This document shows positions 43,353 through 52,471 of a DNA stretch of 64,000 nucleotides, in pieces. Both the position numbers and the translations under genes were made by a program. The stretch's first letter is position 1; each line of letters begins with the position of its first letter. The stretch comes from Rhynchopus sp. YZ270_cl-10 (Eukaryota; Euglenozoa; Diplonemea; Diplonemida; Diplonemidae): contig OZ037855.1 of NCBI GenBank assembly GCA_964035575.1, positions 1,302,001 to 1,366,000 on the forward strand, read 5' to 3'. Below the pieces are notes generated by a model. The model ran no database searches. It had not been told where the DNA came from and was given only the letters and a program-made list of their open reading frames with translations.

Positions 43353-43410
43353 ACAGGAGCAACACAAGCTGGAGGGTTTGGGGCAGGACAAACAGGTACT
43401 GGGGGTTAGA
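42487..43410 (+). repeat. 39-bp coding minisatellite (FG-type tail)
   Basis: About 22 units of roughly 39 bp encode GGFG-GQT-ATQ. A compound block of several units with GGSYTQTRATQVGGFVFG appears twice (from about 42690 and 43108), so larger segments have also duplicated. The pattern extends past the stop at 43352 to 43410. Confidence 0.88.
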
Positions 43411-43911
43411 ACAATGCCAAAAACACTCTTTTATTTCACCCCCCTGATATACACTTTTTTGTGGTGCGTTTTTTCGGTCCCAAAACACGATTTTTATATC
43501 ATTTTCTCAAAAGTTAGTGCAGAGCCTGTACTCTTGCATCTTATACACTGCACTCTTCCTACACTCTTCGGGTCTGCCTCTGTCATCTTCTTCCCAAGGA
43601 GACACCACATTCTCCAACAGAGCTTATTTCTGTTCCAGGCCATGATGAGCCCCTACATCCTCGGCTGCTTCAACAGTACTGTCTCTCGGTCAATAATTTT
43701 ATTTTATTTTTTTTTCGCTTCCGGACAGCGGTTCCCCTCTACTACCCTACTCCAAAAATGATTCAATTTTTTAGCAGACACACCCCCCTGAGGGCACACT
43801 GACCCCCCCCTGAGGGCACACTGACCCCCCCCTGAGGGCACACTGACCCCCCCCTCTCTCGCTGTATTTTTTTCTTCTTTTCGTGGTCTTTCCTTTTTTT
43901 TTTTTTATGCG
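43353..43911. other. Spacer with a 22-bp minisatellite
   Basis: It begins with the trailing FG-type units (to 43410). Three tandem copies of TGAGGGCACACTGACCCCCC occupy about 43789-43855. A T-rich tract precedes the next ATG. A short upstream ATG (43907) in another frame overlaps the start of the coiled-coil gene. Confidence 0.55.
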
Positions 43912-46317
43912 ATGCTCCACGATGAACTTGACCACGACGCAGAAACGCTGCTCTCTGCATTAGTTGAGGTTCTCACCCCGCAGGGTGCGGCCGCAGTAGC
44001 GAACAGCGTGGACCGCAAGCGTGGCTTCGCTGCTGTCACCTCCTCCCCCTCCTCCCCTCCTTACTCCTCCCCAACGCACTATGGCGCTCATTCACCTCCA
44101 TCACCCTTTACATCAACACCCCCATCTTCTCGCCATGCTTCGCTTTCATTTGCACGGAGCCCATCTGAAGCACTTCAAGCACCACGTGTCACAGAATTGC
44201 TTCAAGAATGTGAAGGACTCCGTCGCACCATTGATACCCTAGAACACATCAGCACGCCGGTCCCACCGATTCCAGCTTCAAGACGTCTTTGGGCTGAGTA
44301 CGATAATCTCAAGACCGCGACTCCACCTCAGAGGGAGAGCACGCCGGCTGCACCTCCGCCACCTCCACCTCCTGCTCCAATTGAAGTAGTTCCGACCGTG
44401 AAGCTCAGTGAGGACGTCGTGAATGAACGTGCCGCGTTGTCACGTCTTCTTGAAACGGTTCGTGGGGCAAAGGATGGGGCCGGGGTAGCAACCGGCACAC
44501 AGCTTGCATTAACCAAAACCGATGGGGTGTGGGAACGTGAAGGGGGTGAAGCGGGTGACCCCAGCGAACGCCGTGTCGTCTCCTCTCGGGACGCCTTTAT
44601 CTTGTCTTTGGTTGATAAGCTTCGGGTTGAGCGGGAGAATTTGATTAAACTGAATGCGACACATGGCGAACATGATGCACGCGAAGCTGCTTTGAAACAG
44701 AAGATTGTACGTTTGCAGGGAGAGGTCGATGCCTTGGGAGCAGGACAACATGCTTACCAGAGGAGAGCAGAGGATGCAGATGCTTCATGTGAAAGCTTGC
44801 GAAAGCGGGTGGACGCGATGTTGCAGCTCGAAACAACCCGCGCAGAAGGAGCCGAGGCAAATGCGCTAGCCTCTGAACGGACCTCAGCACAGCTCCGAAG
44901 GGAGATCCGTCAGAAGGACGCTGCCTTGGAGGATTTGACACGGCGCAACGAAGTTCTCATTTCCGATCTCGAGATGCAACATAGCGCTGCCGCCGATGCA
45001 GCCCGCCTGCATGATGAAAACGACCGTCTCCTAGCCCTTCTCTCTCAGGACAACACAGCACCCTTCACCCCTCAGCGCGCTTCTCCTGCATCCCCAGAAC
45101 GTCCACCAATCTCCCCTAGGTCAGCGTCCATAACAAGCATGGGCTCGATGCGTCGTGATCGAGAAGAATCTCGCCCCATGGAAAGTCCGGCGCTAAAAGA
45201 GGTTGTCCGGGAATTGCGGGTAGAACTCCAGGTTTTGCGCCGCAAAAACGAAAAGTTGACGTCAAAAAGAGAAGAGGACAGGACGAGGATCGCTTCGTAT
45301 GTACAGCAAATTGAGAATTTGGAGGCGCAACGAGAGGACCTGGCAGGACAACTTAGTCAGGTACAACGCAATGCAGAGGAGCAGCGGCGGAATGCACAGA
45401 GGATTTCTGAGGAGAAGATCCGGGCATTAGGGGCGAACCTTGAGGAGCAAGAAGAGGGACGCCGCCTGGCCAGGCGAGAGCTTGCTGCTGTGCAGGCAGA
45501 GGTCAAACGGCTGGTGGCAGAACGCACCCATACGACTACACTGAGCGCAACCCTACAGGACCGTCTCTCCCAGAGTGCCGCACAGCTCCGTTCTGCTGAA
45601 GAGCGTGCCGAACGGCTTTCCGACCACGTCAACAGACTTGAAGCGGATCTCCTCATCCGGGCCACCCCGAACACTACCCTCCAAGCTGAACACGAACGTC
45701 TCCAATCCACCGTCTCCATCCTCCAAGATGAAAACGCAGCTCTAAAGGTCGCCCGCGCAGGCGCAAACCACGCCGTCAACTCCGAACGCATCCAGCTTCT
45801 AGAACAGCTCAGCACACAACACGCCGTAGTAGACGACCTCAGGGCAGAAGCAACGAAGCTTCGTTCTGAGGCTGCCGGCAACGCGACACCGTTCAGGGCA
45901 ATGAGCCCCACCTCTGATTCTTCTTCCCCCGGGTCGCCTCTGGAGGAGTCGAAGGTAGTGTTTCTTGAGATGGTTGAACGGAACGGCGCGCTTGAGGTGG
46001 AGCTGGCTGCGGTGCAGAGAGATTTGACGCAGGCGAAGATGAAGGGGTTGACTGAAGAGGGGCGGCACGCTGCTGAGGTGGCGGTTCTCAAGGAGGAGAA
46101 TGAGGAGCTGCGTGCGCGATGTGATGTCGTGGGTGTCGAGCAGGGGAAGGTGTCGCTGCTCAGCGCCTGCTTCGCGCTCTCGCAAGCTGAAGCAGGTGTC
46201 CGAGCGAGAATTGTCGATCAAGAATCAACCTCATTCCAACCCCTCGTCCTCCAAGGTCTCCTACAGCACTCCCGAGCACTACAGAAGACCAGAAAAATAC
46301 CGAATGTGAGGAGATAA
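43912..46317 (+). CDS. Long coiled-coil protein, unrecognised
   Basis: A single exon encodes 801 residues. Residues 1 to about 150 are Ser/Pro-rich and disordered, with a PPPPPPPAP stretch near 150. From about 165 to 760 the sequence is an almost continuous heptad coiled coil (Leu, Glu, Arg, Gln, Lys) broken by short Ser/Pro hinges near 385-420 and 665-685. This is like golgins, basal-body or cytoskeletal linkers. The last 55 residues lose heptads. A possible alternative is a 46-base intron from about 46150 that would end the protein with KYRM, but its donor would be GTGTC, unlike the GTATG of nearly all introns here, so I keep the unspliced form. Confidence 0.78.
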   Translation: MLHDELDHDAETLLSALVEVLTPQGAAAVANSVDRKRGFAAVTSSPSSPPYSSPTHYGAHSPPSPFTSTPPSSRHASLSFARSPSEALQAPRVTELLQECEGLRRTIDTLEHISTPVPPIPASRRLWAEYDNLKTATPPQRESTPAAPPPPPPPAPIEVVPTVKLSEDVVNERAALSRLLETVRGAKDGAGVATGTQLALTKTDGVWEREGGEAGDPSERRVVSSRDAFILSLVDKLRVERENLIKLNATHGEHDAREAALKQKIVRLQGEVDALGAGQHAYQRRAEDADASCESLRKRVDAMLQLETTRAEGAEANALASERTSAQLRREIRQKDAALEDLTRRNEVLISDLEMQHSAAADAARLHDENDRLLALLSQDNTAPFTPQRASPASPERPPISPRSASITSMGSMRRDREESRPMESPALKEVVRELRVELQVLRRKNEKLTSKREEDRTRIASYVQQIENLEAQREDLAGQLSQVQRNAEEQRRNAQRISEEKIRALGANLEEQEEGRRLARRELAAVQAEVKRLVAERTHTTTLSATLQDRLSQSAAQLRSAEERAERLSDHVNRLEADLLIRATPNTTLQAEHERLQSTVSILQDENAALKVARAGANHAVNSERIQLLEQLSTQHAVVDDLRAEATKLRSEAAGNATPFRAMSPTSDSSSPGSPLEESKVVFLEMVERNGALEVELAAVQRDLTQAKMKGLTEEGRHAAEVAVLKEENEELRARCDVVGVEQGKVSLLSACFALSQAEAGVRARIVDQESTSFQPLVLQGLLQHSRALQKTRKIPNVRR

Positions 46318-47016
46318 AAAAGGGGGCGTTTTTTTGTACTGAACCCATCTTCGGAGAGGTGATGTGAGAAAAACGTTTTGTTCTTGTAGAATTAAGTTTT
46401 TGTAGCTTGTTTTTTTTTTGCTCATTGGATTCAGCGGAACAGTGTTGTGTGTTAGGGAGGTCTTTCTTGAATCCTTAAATTATGTGATCACCCCCTTCCC
46501 AATGAGGGGGTACTAACTGTGTGCCCTGCTTACAGTCTTTCCTGCAACGTAACTCCCTAGTGCAGATCGATAAGATCGATAAATCCAGTGTAAAGTGCAC
46601 TGCGTCCCCAGAGGGCGTTTTGTACTGTCACCTTCATATTTTTTTGTCCAGTTTCCCCCTAAAACTTACCCCCATTGTAGTACAGTATAACGAAAATAAA
46701 GCACCACTTTTAGATGTAAACGAAATGGATGTAGGACTGCGTGGTTGGGTGCCCACCCCCGGTACACCCGGTCATTTTACCAAAAGATACACTGTCACGA
46801 GCTGTATTTCAAGCCAAGCTTTTACCTCACCTACCCTAACACCCCTAACCAGGGGTTCAAGGGGCCCTGGGCCCCCGAGCCTTTTACGGCCACATCACAC
46901 TGGGCAAAAAATCGCAAAAAATTTGCCGCGCCCTTCCCGGACTCAGGGGTATCCCCTCCCCCCTCCTCCAAAAACCCAACCACAAACAGCAACATAACCC
47001 CCCTCCTCCCAGAGAA
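46318..47016. other. Spacer with a family D repeat and probable acceptor
   Basis: No gene is visible. A diverged family D repeat is at 46337-46363. A TGTCACGAG repeat at 46790-46826 has a close relative at 58868-58905. A C-rich pyrimidine tract ends in CCCAG at 47012, five bases before the next ATG. Confidence 0.5.
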
Positions 47017-49980
47017 ATGCCTCGACATTTTGCACTCCCCTTCCTCCTCCTCCACCTCCTTGGAGGTTCCGCCGACGAGGTTGCCGAGTATACAACAGAA
47101 ACCTTGCATGTCCCGCAAGGGAACAATGGGAAGACCTCTGCCTTGGATGTAATGGTTCCGACCAAGCCTGGGGAGCGTGCAGTGCAGGGGGCGGGAGAGG
47201 TGTACGCTGAGGTCGAGGCGTCGTGGAAGGTGATGGTGGAGTCGAATCAGGCAGGTCTTGTTGACCCAAAGCAGGCTCATCTCGCAAGCCAGCCCCTTCA
47301 TGAGCAGGAAGCCTGGCACCACCACAATGCCGCCCAAAACGGTGTAGTGGACTCCGCTCGGTTCCTCGCCACCTTCACCATGGTTCCTTCTATACAACGT
47401 GGTGGCTCCCGTCTCTTCCTCGCTGCAGCGCATAACAACCACGCTCTCATAGAACATCTCATTTCCGAAGGGGATGACCCAAATGTACAAAAACTTTCTG
47501 ATCATTCCACACCACTTCACGCTGCGGTTACAATGTGCCATCCAGAATCGGTGAAGGTGTTATTAAAGAATGGGGCGAATTCTGAATTGACCGGAAAATC
47601 TGGGGCAACAGCATTGATGATGGCAAGCACAGTGGGGTGCGATGCTGCGGTGATGGAGATTCTTGAGCATGAGAAAGGACAGAATGATGAGCAAGGATTT
47701 TATGATATTGTAAACTACCGGCACGCCTTCGCGGGAACCACGGCACTGCATTTTGCGGCAGAAATGGGGCGTGGGGAGACCATCAAAACACTCTGCTCCT
47801 ACGGTGCCGACATCTATAGGCAAAACACCAAATCCGGAGGTGTTCCTTTGCACACTGCTGCAGACACCAATCAAAGCGATGCTATTGACGCTTTGCTGGG
47901 ACACTGCATTGACCTCTTAGCGGAACGCCGCATCGACGACGACGCCGAGGGCGACGAAGAAACCCGCCCAGAACGCCTCAACTCTGCAAGAAAACACCTT
48001 CTTGGGTCGTACCTCACAAAGCTCATGATGGGCGACACAACGGTCATCTATTTGGCTGCGCAAAGAGGCTTTGCCGAAGTTATCCGGCAGTTGGTTGGAT
48101 ACGGTGCCTCCATCGACTTCGCAATGCCTCGGGGAGGCTTTAAAGGAGACATCCAAAAGGTCGGAGCATCTGACGAAGGTTTTTATGGCGAAAAGAACAA
48201 TGAAGTGGGGAACGGTGCAACCGCGCTGCACGCTTCTGTAGAAAACGGTCATATGGGTGCAACGGTTGCACTGTTAAAGCTTGGCGCACGGCAGCGCCCG
48301 GTCATGGAGAATGCAAGCCCACTTCTCATTGCGGTACAGTACAAACACCCAGACATCGCAAAGGTTCTTTTAGACATGATGACGGACCAAGATGAAATCG
48401 CTCAATACACTAAAGGTGCAGGATCTCCTTTAGTTGTCCCTTCCGACGGAAGCACCGCCCTCTTTGCAGCGATAGGAGAAGGCGCAAAGTTTGTACCTTT
48501 CATTCAACACCTTTTTGCGACAAAGCCTTCCCTCGCTAGATCTATGCTTCACCATAAAAAACGCCATCAAGACGGTTTTGTCACACCATTGTCGTATACT
48601 CTAGCGAAGGGAGATTTTCATGCATCACTATTTCTTTTGAAGCAGGATACTAGAGGGTTGTTGATTGATCCAAATTCAAAAATTGAAAAGGAAAAGGAAG
48701 ATTTGTATGTATATGCGGCAATGGAAGGGGGGAATGAGGAATGTGTCGAGCTTATTCTCAATGCGTTGAAGAATGTTAAGGCTGGGTTTGATGTTAATGC
48801 GTTTGATGCGAAGAAGGAGGTGAACCCGGTGTTGGGGTGTCTGTCGAGGAGGTATTGCAAGGAAGGTGTGTTACGGATGATTGTCACGAAATTTGGTGCA
48901 GATTTGAAGGTAAAGGTTGGGTCCACTAAGGCAAACATTTTCCACCTTGCAACCCGCAGCGCAGCGACAATGGACTTCTTTTTAAACCTCCCAGACGAAA
49001 CCAAAGCACCCCTCCTTCCCCTTCTCAAAGAGTCCGCAGGCAAACGCCTCCACTGGGCCACCCCTCTCTACCTCGCAGCGCAAGATGGACGCGCAGACGT
49101 CATCCAACGAATCCTCTCCACAGAACCCGGCAAAGCTACCCTCAACACCGCCCTATTAAAGCTTAAGGTCTCCCCATTGCACATCGCGGTCGAAAATGGG
49201 CATATTTCTGTAATCAAAACGCTTCTCTCCTCTGGAGCGAACTTCAAACAGAAAACAAAATCTGGCGAAACTGTACTACACGCAATGCACGGACTTGCTT
49301 CAATGAAGGCTTTTATGGAGGCTTTTAAGGAGCATCATGAAATGGATGATCTTAAGGCTTTATTTGGTGAGGCGGATTTGCGTGGGGTGACACCTTTGAT
49401 GAAAATGCTGCTTGAAGCAAAAGAACGGGGGAGACGTGGTGGGTATGCGGGATTGGTGGAAATTTTTGCGAAAAGCAGTGATTTGAAGGAGCGTGATGGG
49501 AACGGCTTTGGTGTTGTGCACGCAGCAGCAGTAGGCGGGGTGGGGTTGCAGACCTTACAGATGCTTACCTCGTTAGGAGCTGCCTTAGGACACAAAGAGG
49601 ATGTGTCACCTACCCCCCTGATGATCGCCTGTGCCCGCCACCGTCCCGACCACGTCCAGCATCTCCTCCAAGCAGGAGACTCTCCCATTAACTACAACAC
49701 AACTGCCTTCCATTTTGCCTCCCGCCACGACCCCCCCAGAGGCACCCACTGCGAGGTCTGCGCTCTCCTCATCAACGCCGGATTGGACCCAGCGACTCCT
49801 GATGCAGAAGGGAAAAAGGTGGACTACAAAATCCGGACAATGTTAAAAACTGGATATCAAAACGAAAGGAAGGAAGAAAAAAAAGAGGAAGGCGAAGAGG
49901 AAGAAGAACAAAGGAACCGACGCAAAGCGGAGTTCATGAAGCGGAAGAGGCAGAAGGGTGGGGAGGAGGAGGAGTTGTGA
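47017..49980 (+). CDS. Secreted or ER-targeted ankyrin-repeat protein
   Basis: A single exon encodes 987 residues. The N-terminus MPRHFALPFLLLHLLGGSAD is a short signal peptide, unusual for ankyrin proteins. Ankyrin repeats occur in groups at about 130-360 (TPLHAAV, TALHFAAEMGRGETIKTL), 385-480, and 670-950 (TPLYLAAQDGRADVIQRIL, SPLHIAVENGHISVIKTLL). Between them is a less regular helical part. The C-terminus is a highly charged Glu/Lys/Arg tail ending EEEEL, not a standard KDEL. No membrane segment is seen. The ATG lies five bases after a pyrimidine-tract AG, which would leave a very short 5' untranslated region if trans-spliced there. Whether the hydrophobic start is a true signal peptide is uncertain. 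Confidence 0.85.
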   Translation: MPRHFALPFLLLHLLGGSADEVAEYTTETLHVPQGNNGKTSALDVMVPTKPGERAVQGAGEVYAEVEASWKVMVESNQAGLVDPKQAHLASQPLHEQEAWHHHNAAQNGVVDSARFLATFTMVPSIQRGGSRLFLAAAHNNHALIEHLISEGDDPNVQKLSDHSTPLHAAVTMCHPESVKVLLKNGANSELTGKSGATALMMASTVGCDAAVMEILEHEKGQNDEQGFYDIVNYRHAFAGTTALHFAAEMGRGETIKTLCSYGADIYRQNTKSGGVPLHTAADTNQSDAIDALLGHCIDLLAERRIDDDAEGDEETRPERLNSARKHLLGSYLTKLMMGDTTVIYLAAQRGFAEVIRQLVGYGASIDFAMPRGGFKGDIQKVGASDEGFYGEKNNEVGNGATALHASVENGHMGATVALLKLGARQRPVMENASPLLIAVQYKHPDIAKVLLDMMTDQDEIAQYTKGAGSPLVVPSDGSTALFAAIGEGAKFVPFIQHLFATKPSLARSMLHHKKRHQDGFVTPLSYTLAKGDFHASLFLLKQDTRGLLIDPNSKIEKEKEDLYVYAAMEGGNEECVELILNALKNVKAGFDVNAFDAKKEVNPVLGCLSRRYCKEGVLRMIVTKFGADLKVKVGSTKANIFHLATRSAATMDFFLNLPDETKAPLLPLLKESAGKRLHWATPLYLAAQDGRADVIQRILSTEPGKATLNTALLKLKVSPLHIAVENGHISVIKTLLSSGANFKQKTKSGETVLHAMHGLASMKAFMEAFKEHHEMDDLKALFGEADLRGVTPLMKMLLEAKERGRRGGYAGLVEIFAKSSDLKERDGNGFGVVHAAAVGGVGLQTLQMLTSLGAALGHKEDVSPTPLMIACARHRPDHVQHLLQAGDSPINYNTTAFHFASRHDPPRGTHCEVCALLINAGLDPATPDAEGKKVDYKIRTMLKTGYQNERKEEKKEEGEEEEEQRNRRKAEFMKRKRQKGGEEEEL

Positions 49981-50648
49981 CAGAATGTAGGGGAATGGGG
50001 TGGGGGAGGGCTTGGAGCTGAGGGGGGGTGGTTTTTGAATCGATGTTTAGATGTGTGTGTGTGTGTGTGTTTGATAACGGGTTTAGAGTGGGTAACGCCT
50101 GAACGGAGTATGGCCCACTTGTCACTTCTACCAGCCATATTGAGGGAGAGGCTACGGCTTATTGATACGGTTTAGGTGACTCCTTACGAATAAAATAAAA
50201 TAAAAAGGGGGAGGGTTCTTCGCGGACGATTGGAGCGGGGGGTATACAAAATCAATTTCTCCAACCGTCATTCAACATCAGGATTTGATCTTCACCCTGT
50301 GGGGTTTTCATCTTCGCGGGCACCTGCCCTGTGATACATGGCGGTATGACGCACTTACCATGAAACACCAACTAGTGGTGTAGCTGCGGCGCCTGTGACC
50401 ATTTTGAACAGTCTCTGCGGAAAAAAGGTACTATGGCTAAATAAAAGTTGAATGTCTTTCCAGGCAGCACACCTCACCCGAGGATGTGGCAAGCTCCCTC
50501 AGTGCAATGAGCTTGGCCTGACTTTGGGCAGTTGTACAGTCGGCACACTTCACCACCCAGGGTGTGGCAATGGGGCCTGCGAGGTGCAATGCAGGTTGCC
50601 CACTGGACTGACCGTCACAAAACAAAAGGGGTAAAAAGGGGGGTGACG

Positions 50649-50727
50649 TTTAACCCTCAGGGTTCTTCATAGGGCTTCTGGAGGCGCCATATACCCCCGG
50701 ATGCAATTTACCGTCCAGCCCAGGACG
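50649..50727 (+). repeat. Dispersed repeat ending GTCCRGCCCAGGACG, copy 1
   Basis: ACCCTCAGG, CTTCATAG, GGAGG, and the end block GCAATTTAMCGTCC plus GCCCAGGACG are shared in order with 57494-57580. The final GTCC...GGAC is itself a small inverted repeat. Both copies lie on the + strand. Confidence 0.55.
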
Positions 50728-50842
50728 TGTGTGTGTGTGTGTGTGTGTGTGTGCATGATTCATCCTATGATTCGTCACATTCTTTTGTTTTTTGACGTAC
50801 CGAACGTTGTGGCAAGTCTTCCTATTTTGCACTTTTTGAAAA

Positions 50843-50875
50843 AGGTGACTAAAGGCGAGGGTTAGATTCATCTCA
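50843..50875 (+). repeat. Family A hairpin repeat
   Basis: AGGTGACTAA pairs through CTAA/TTAG across an AGGCGAGGG loop, then ATTCATCTCA and a T-rich tract. It lies about 510 bp before the LRR gene. Confidence 0.6.
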
Positions 50876-51181
50876 TATTTTTTTATTTTTTGATGTGTGT
50901 CGCGATCCCCAACCGCTACTCGGTCCGATAATAGTCGTTTGCATATTTGCATGCCAAAGAGGGTTCATGGCACAGTCGCAAACACTTCTGTTTGGTAGGG
51001 TCTTGGACTGTGGGACCATCCACCACGTTCAACTCAATGCACGTGAGGTACATGTATCTTTCCACGTTTGTTTCTTCTTATTTTCTGTCTTTTTGCTTTG
51101 TGTGTTTACCTCGTCTCGTGTGAACCGTGCGTTTGGAGTCTCAGTTGCAGACAAAAAATATTGTGGTGCTATAATATAGCC

Positions 51182-51220
51182 AAGTGTGGAGCGCTCATCC
51201 TCGGGTGTCTCCTGCACTAC
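51182..51220 (+). repeat. Family C repeat, copy 3
   Basis: AGTG and CACT, with inner GGAG and CTCC, enclose CGCTCATCCTCGGGTGT. The inner stem differs from the other copies but still pairs. Confidence 0.55.
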
Positions 51221-51388
51221 TTGAAACAAACGACCCACCCCCTTTTTTCCCCAACTACACCTGGTTGATTGAACAACGTCTTGCAGCGGATGTCGCACTA
51301 AACGAAGTGCCGGGTTCTCTCGCTTCTGTAAAATATCCTGAGAGACATTTGGCTTTTGTTCCCACCCACCACACCAGAGATACACAAA

Positions 51389-52330
51389 ATGGATATAAAC
51401 ATCGAAACCTTTGATGGGAGGAAGTGTGTAGTGGAAGTGGGCGTGGATGATACAGCTGCGGACATCAGGCGGAAGGTGGCGTCTGCAACAGAGTTACGCG
51501 AAGACAGCTTTCACATGAGCTTTGGTGGTAAGGGAGACGACCCCACGCAGCTGAGTGCTGGCGACACGATATGCCTTACGGAAACGAAGAAGTACCTTGC
51601 GATTGCGGCGCTTCGTGCGTTGGGTGAGACGCTCACGCAGGAGAGACTGGCGAGTGTGCGTGACCCTGAGGTGGCGTGCTTGCTGCTAGAGGCGCAGGTA
51701 GCGACGGCAATCCCAAGCGAGTTCTTGTCGAACACGTCGGTCACGAGCTTCGACCTCAGCTCTGCGTCGGGTGTGCGTGAAATAGGCGACTATTTCCTTT
51801 CATCCTGCACGTCGCTGACATCCATCGACCTGTCAGGACTGCACAACGTCATAGAAGTGTCAGGTGCCTTCCTGTCGAACTGCTCGCGCTTGATGACGCT
51901 CGACCTCTCAGGGTTGAGCGCAGTCACGATGATCGGGCCCGGCTTCCTCGCGAACTGTATACGACTTACGGCAGTGGACCTGTCAGGTCTGTGCAGTGTC
52001 GGGCACGTTGGGGACCGCTTTCTGTACAACTGCACGCGATTAGAAACGCTGAGCCTGTCGGGTCTGCGCAGTGTTACGTACATCGAGGACTGGTTTCTCG
52101 CGAACTGCGCTGGGTTGCGAACAGTGGACCTGACAGGATTGCACAATGTGACACACATTGGAGGCTGCTTCCTTTCGAACTGCACCTCGTTGACCACCAT
52201 AGACCTGGCTAAGCTGGGCAACCCCACGAAAGTTGGGGACTGGTTCCTCTCTAATTGCACCGAGTTGGAAGCCCCTGACCTGTCTGGACTGAACCCTGCC
52301 ATTGCACGGGCGGCACGCGACATTGTTTAA
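51389..52330 (+). CDS. Ubiquitin-like domain joined to BspA-type leucine-rich repeats
   Basis: A single exon encodes 313 residues. Residues 1 to about 75 look like a ubiquitin-like fold (MDINIETFDGRKCVVEVGVD, DDTAADIRRKVASATE, QLSAGDTICL). Residues about 105-300 carry eight 24-residue leucine-rich repeats of the BspA-like kind, with the pattern FLSNCTSLTSIDLSGLHNVT. There is no signal peptide or membrane segment, so it is probably intracellular, unlike most BspA-type proteins. The gene ends only 142 bp before the next ATG on the same strand, the tightest spacing in the window, as expected for genes separated by trans-splicing. The start is the first ATG after CCAG (51377). The partner is unknown. 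Confidence 0.87.
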   Translation: MDINIETFDGRKCVVEVGVDDTAADIRRKVASATELREDSFHMSFGGKGDDPTQLSAGDTICLTETKKYLAIAALRALGETLTQERLASVRDPEVACLLLEAQVATAIPSEFLSNTSVTSFDLSSASGVREIGDYFLSSCTSLTSIDLSGLHNVIEVSGAFLSNCSRLMTLDLSGLSAVTMIGPGFLANCIRLTAVDLSGLCSVGHVGDRFLYNCTRLETLSLSGLRSVTYIEDWFLANCAGLRTVDLTGLHNVTHIGGCFLSNCTSLTTIDLAKLGNPTKVGDWFLSNCTELEAPDLSGLNPAIARAARDIV

Positions 52331-52404
52331 CTTTTTACTAACGCACAAAGGGCGACGTTTCCTTTGCACGTCCTGATTAATAACTAACAAAGGCACCCAA
52401 CTTT

Positions 52405-52444
52405 TGAACCCTCTCATCAAACATCCCCTAACAACTCCCCACAG
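52405..52444 (+). promoter_or_regulatory. Probable trans-splice acceptor of the M20 dipeptidase
   Basis: A C/T-rich stretch ends in CCCCACAG at 52444, 27 bases before the ATG, inside a 142-bp space between two genes. There is little room for a promoter here. The role is inferred. Confidence 0.45.
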
Positions 52445-52471
52445 AAGCAAAACCACAAACCAAACACAACC

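Larger units (their letters stand above)
49981..51388. other. Spacer with TG microsatellites and dispersed repeats
   Basis: No gene is visible. It has (TG)n runs at about 50051-50071 and 50726-50753, a repeat at 50649-50727 shared with 57494-57580, a family A site (50843-50875) and a family C site (51182-51220). A probable acceptor CCAG lies at 51374-51377, 12 bases before the LRR gene. Confidence 0.5.

Noticed and set aside
42475-43488. 337-codon minus-strand frame with LVLLLFVL repeats
   Set aside because: It is the antisense reading of the FG-type minisatellite. Repetition explains the open frame and its membrane-like look.
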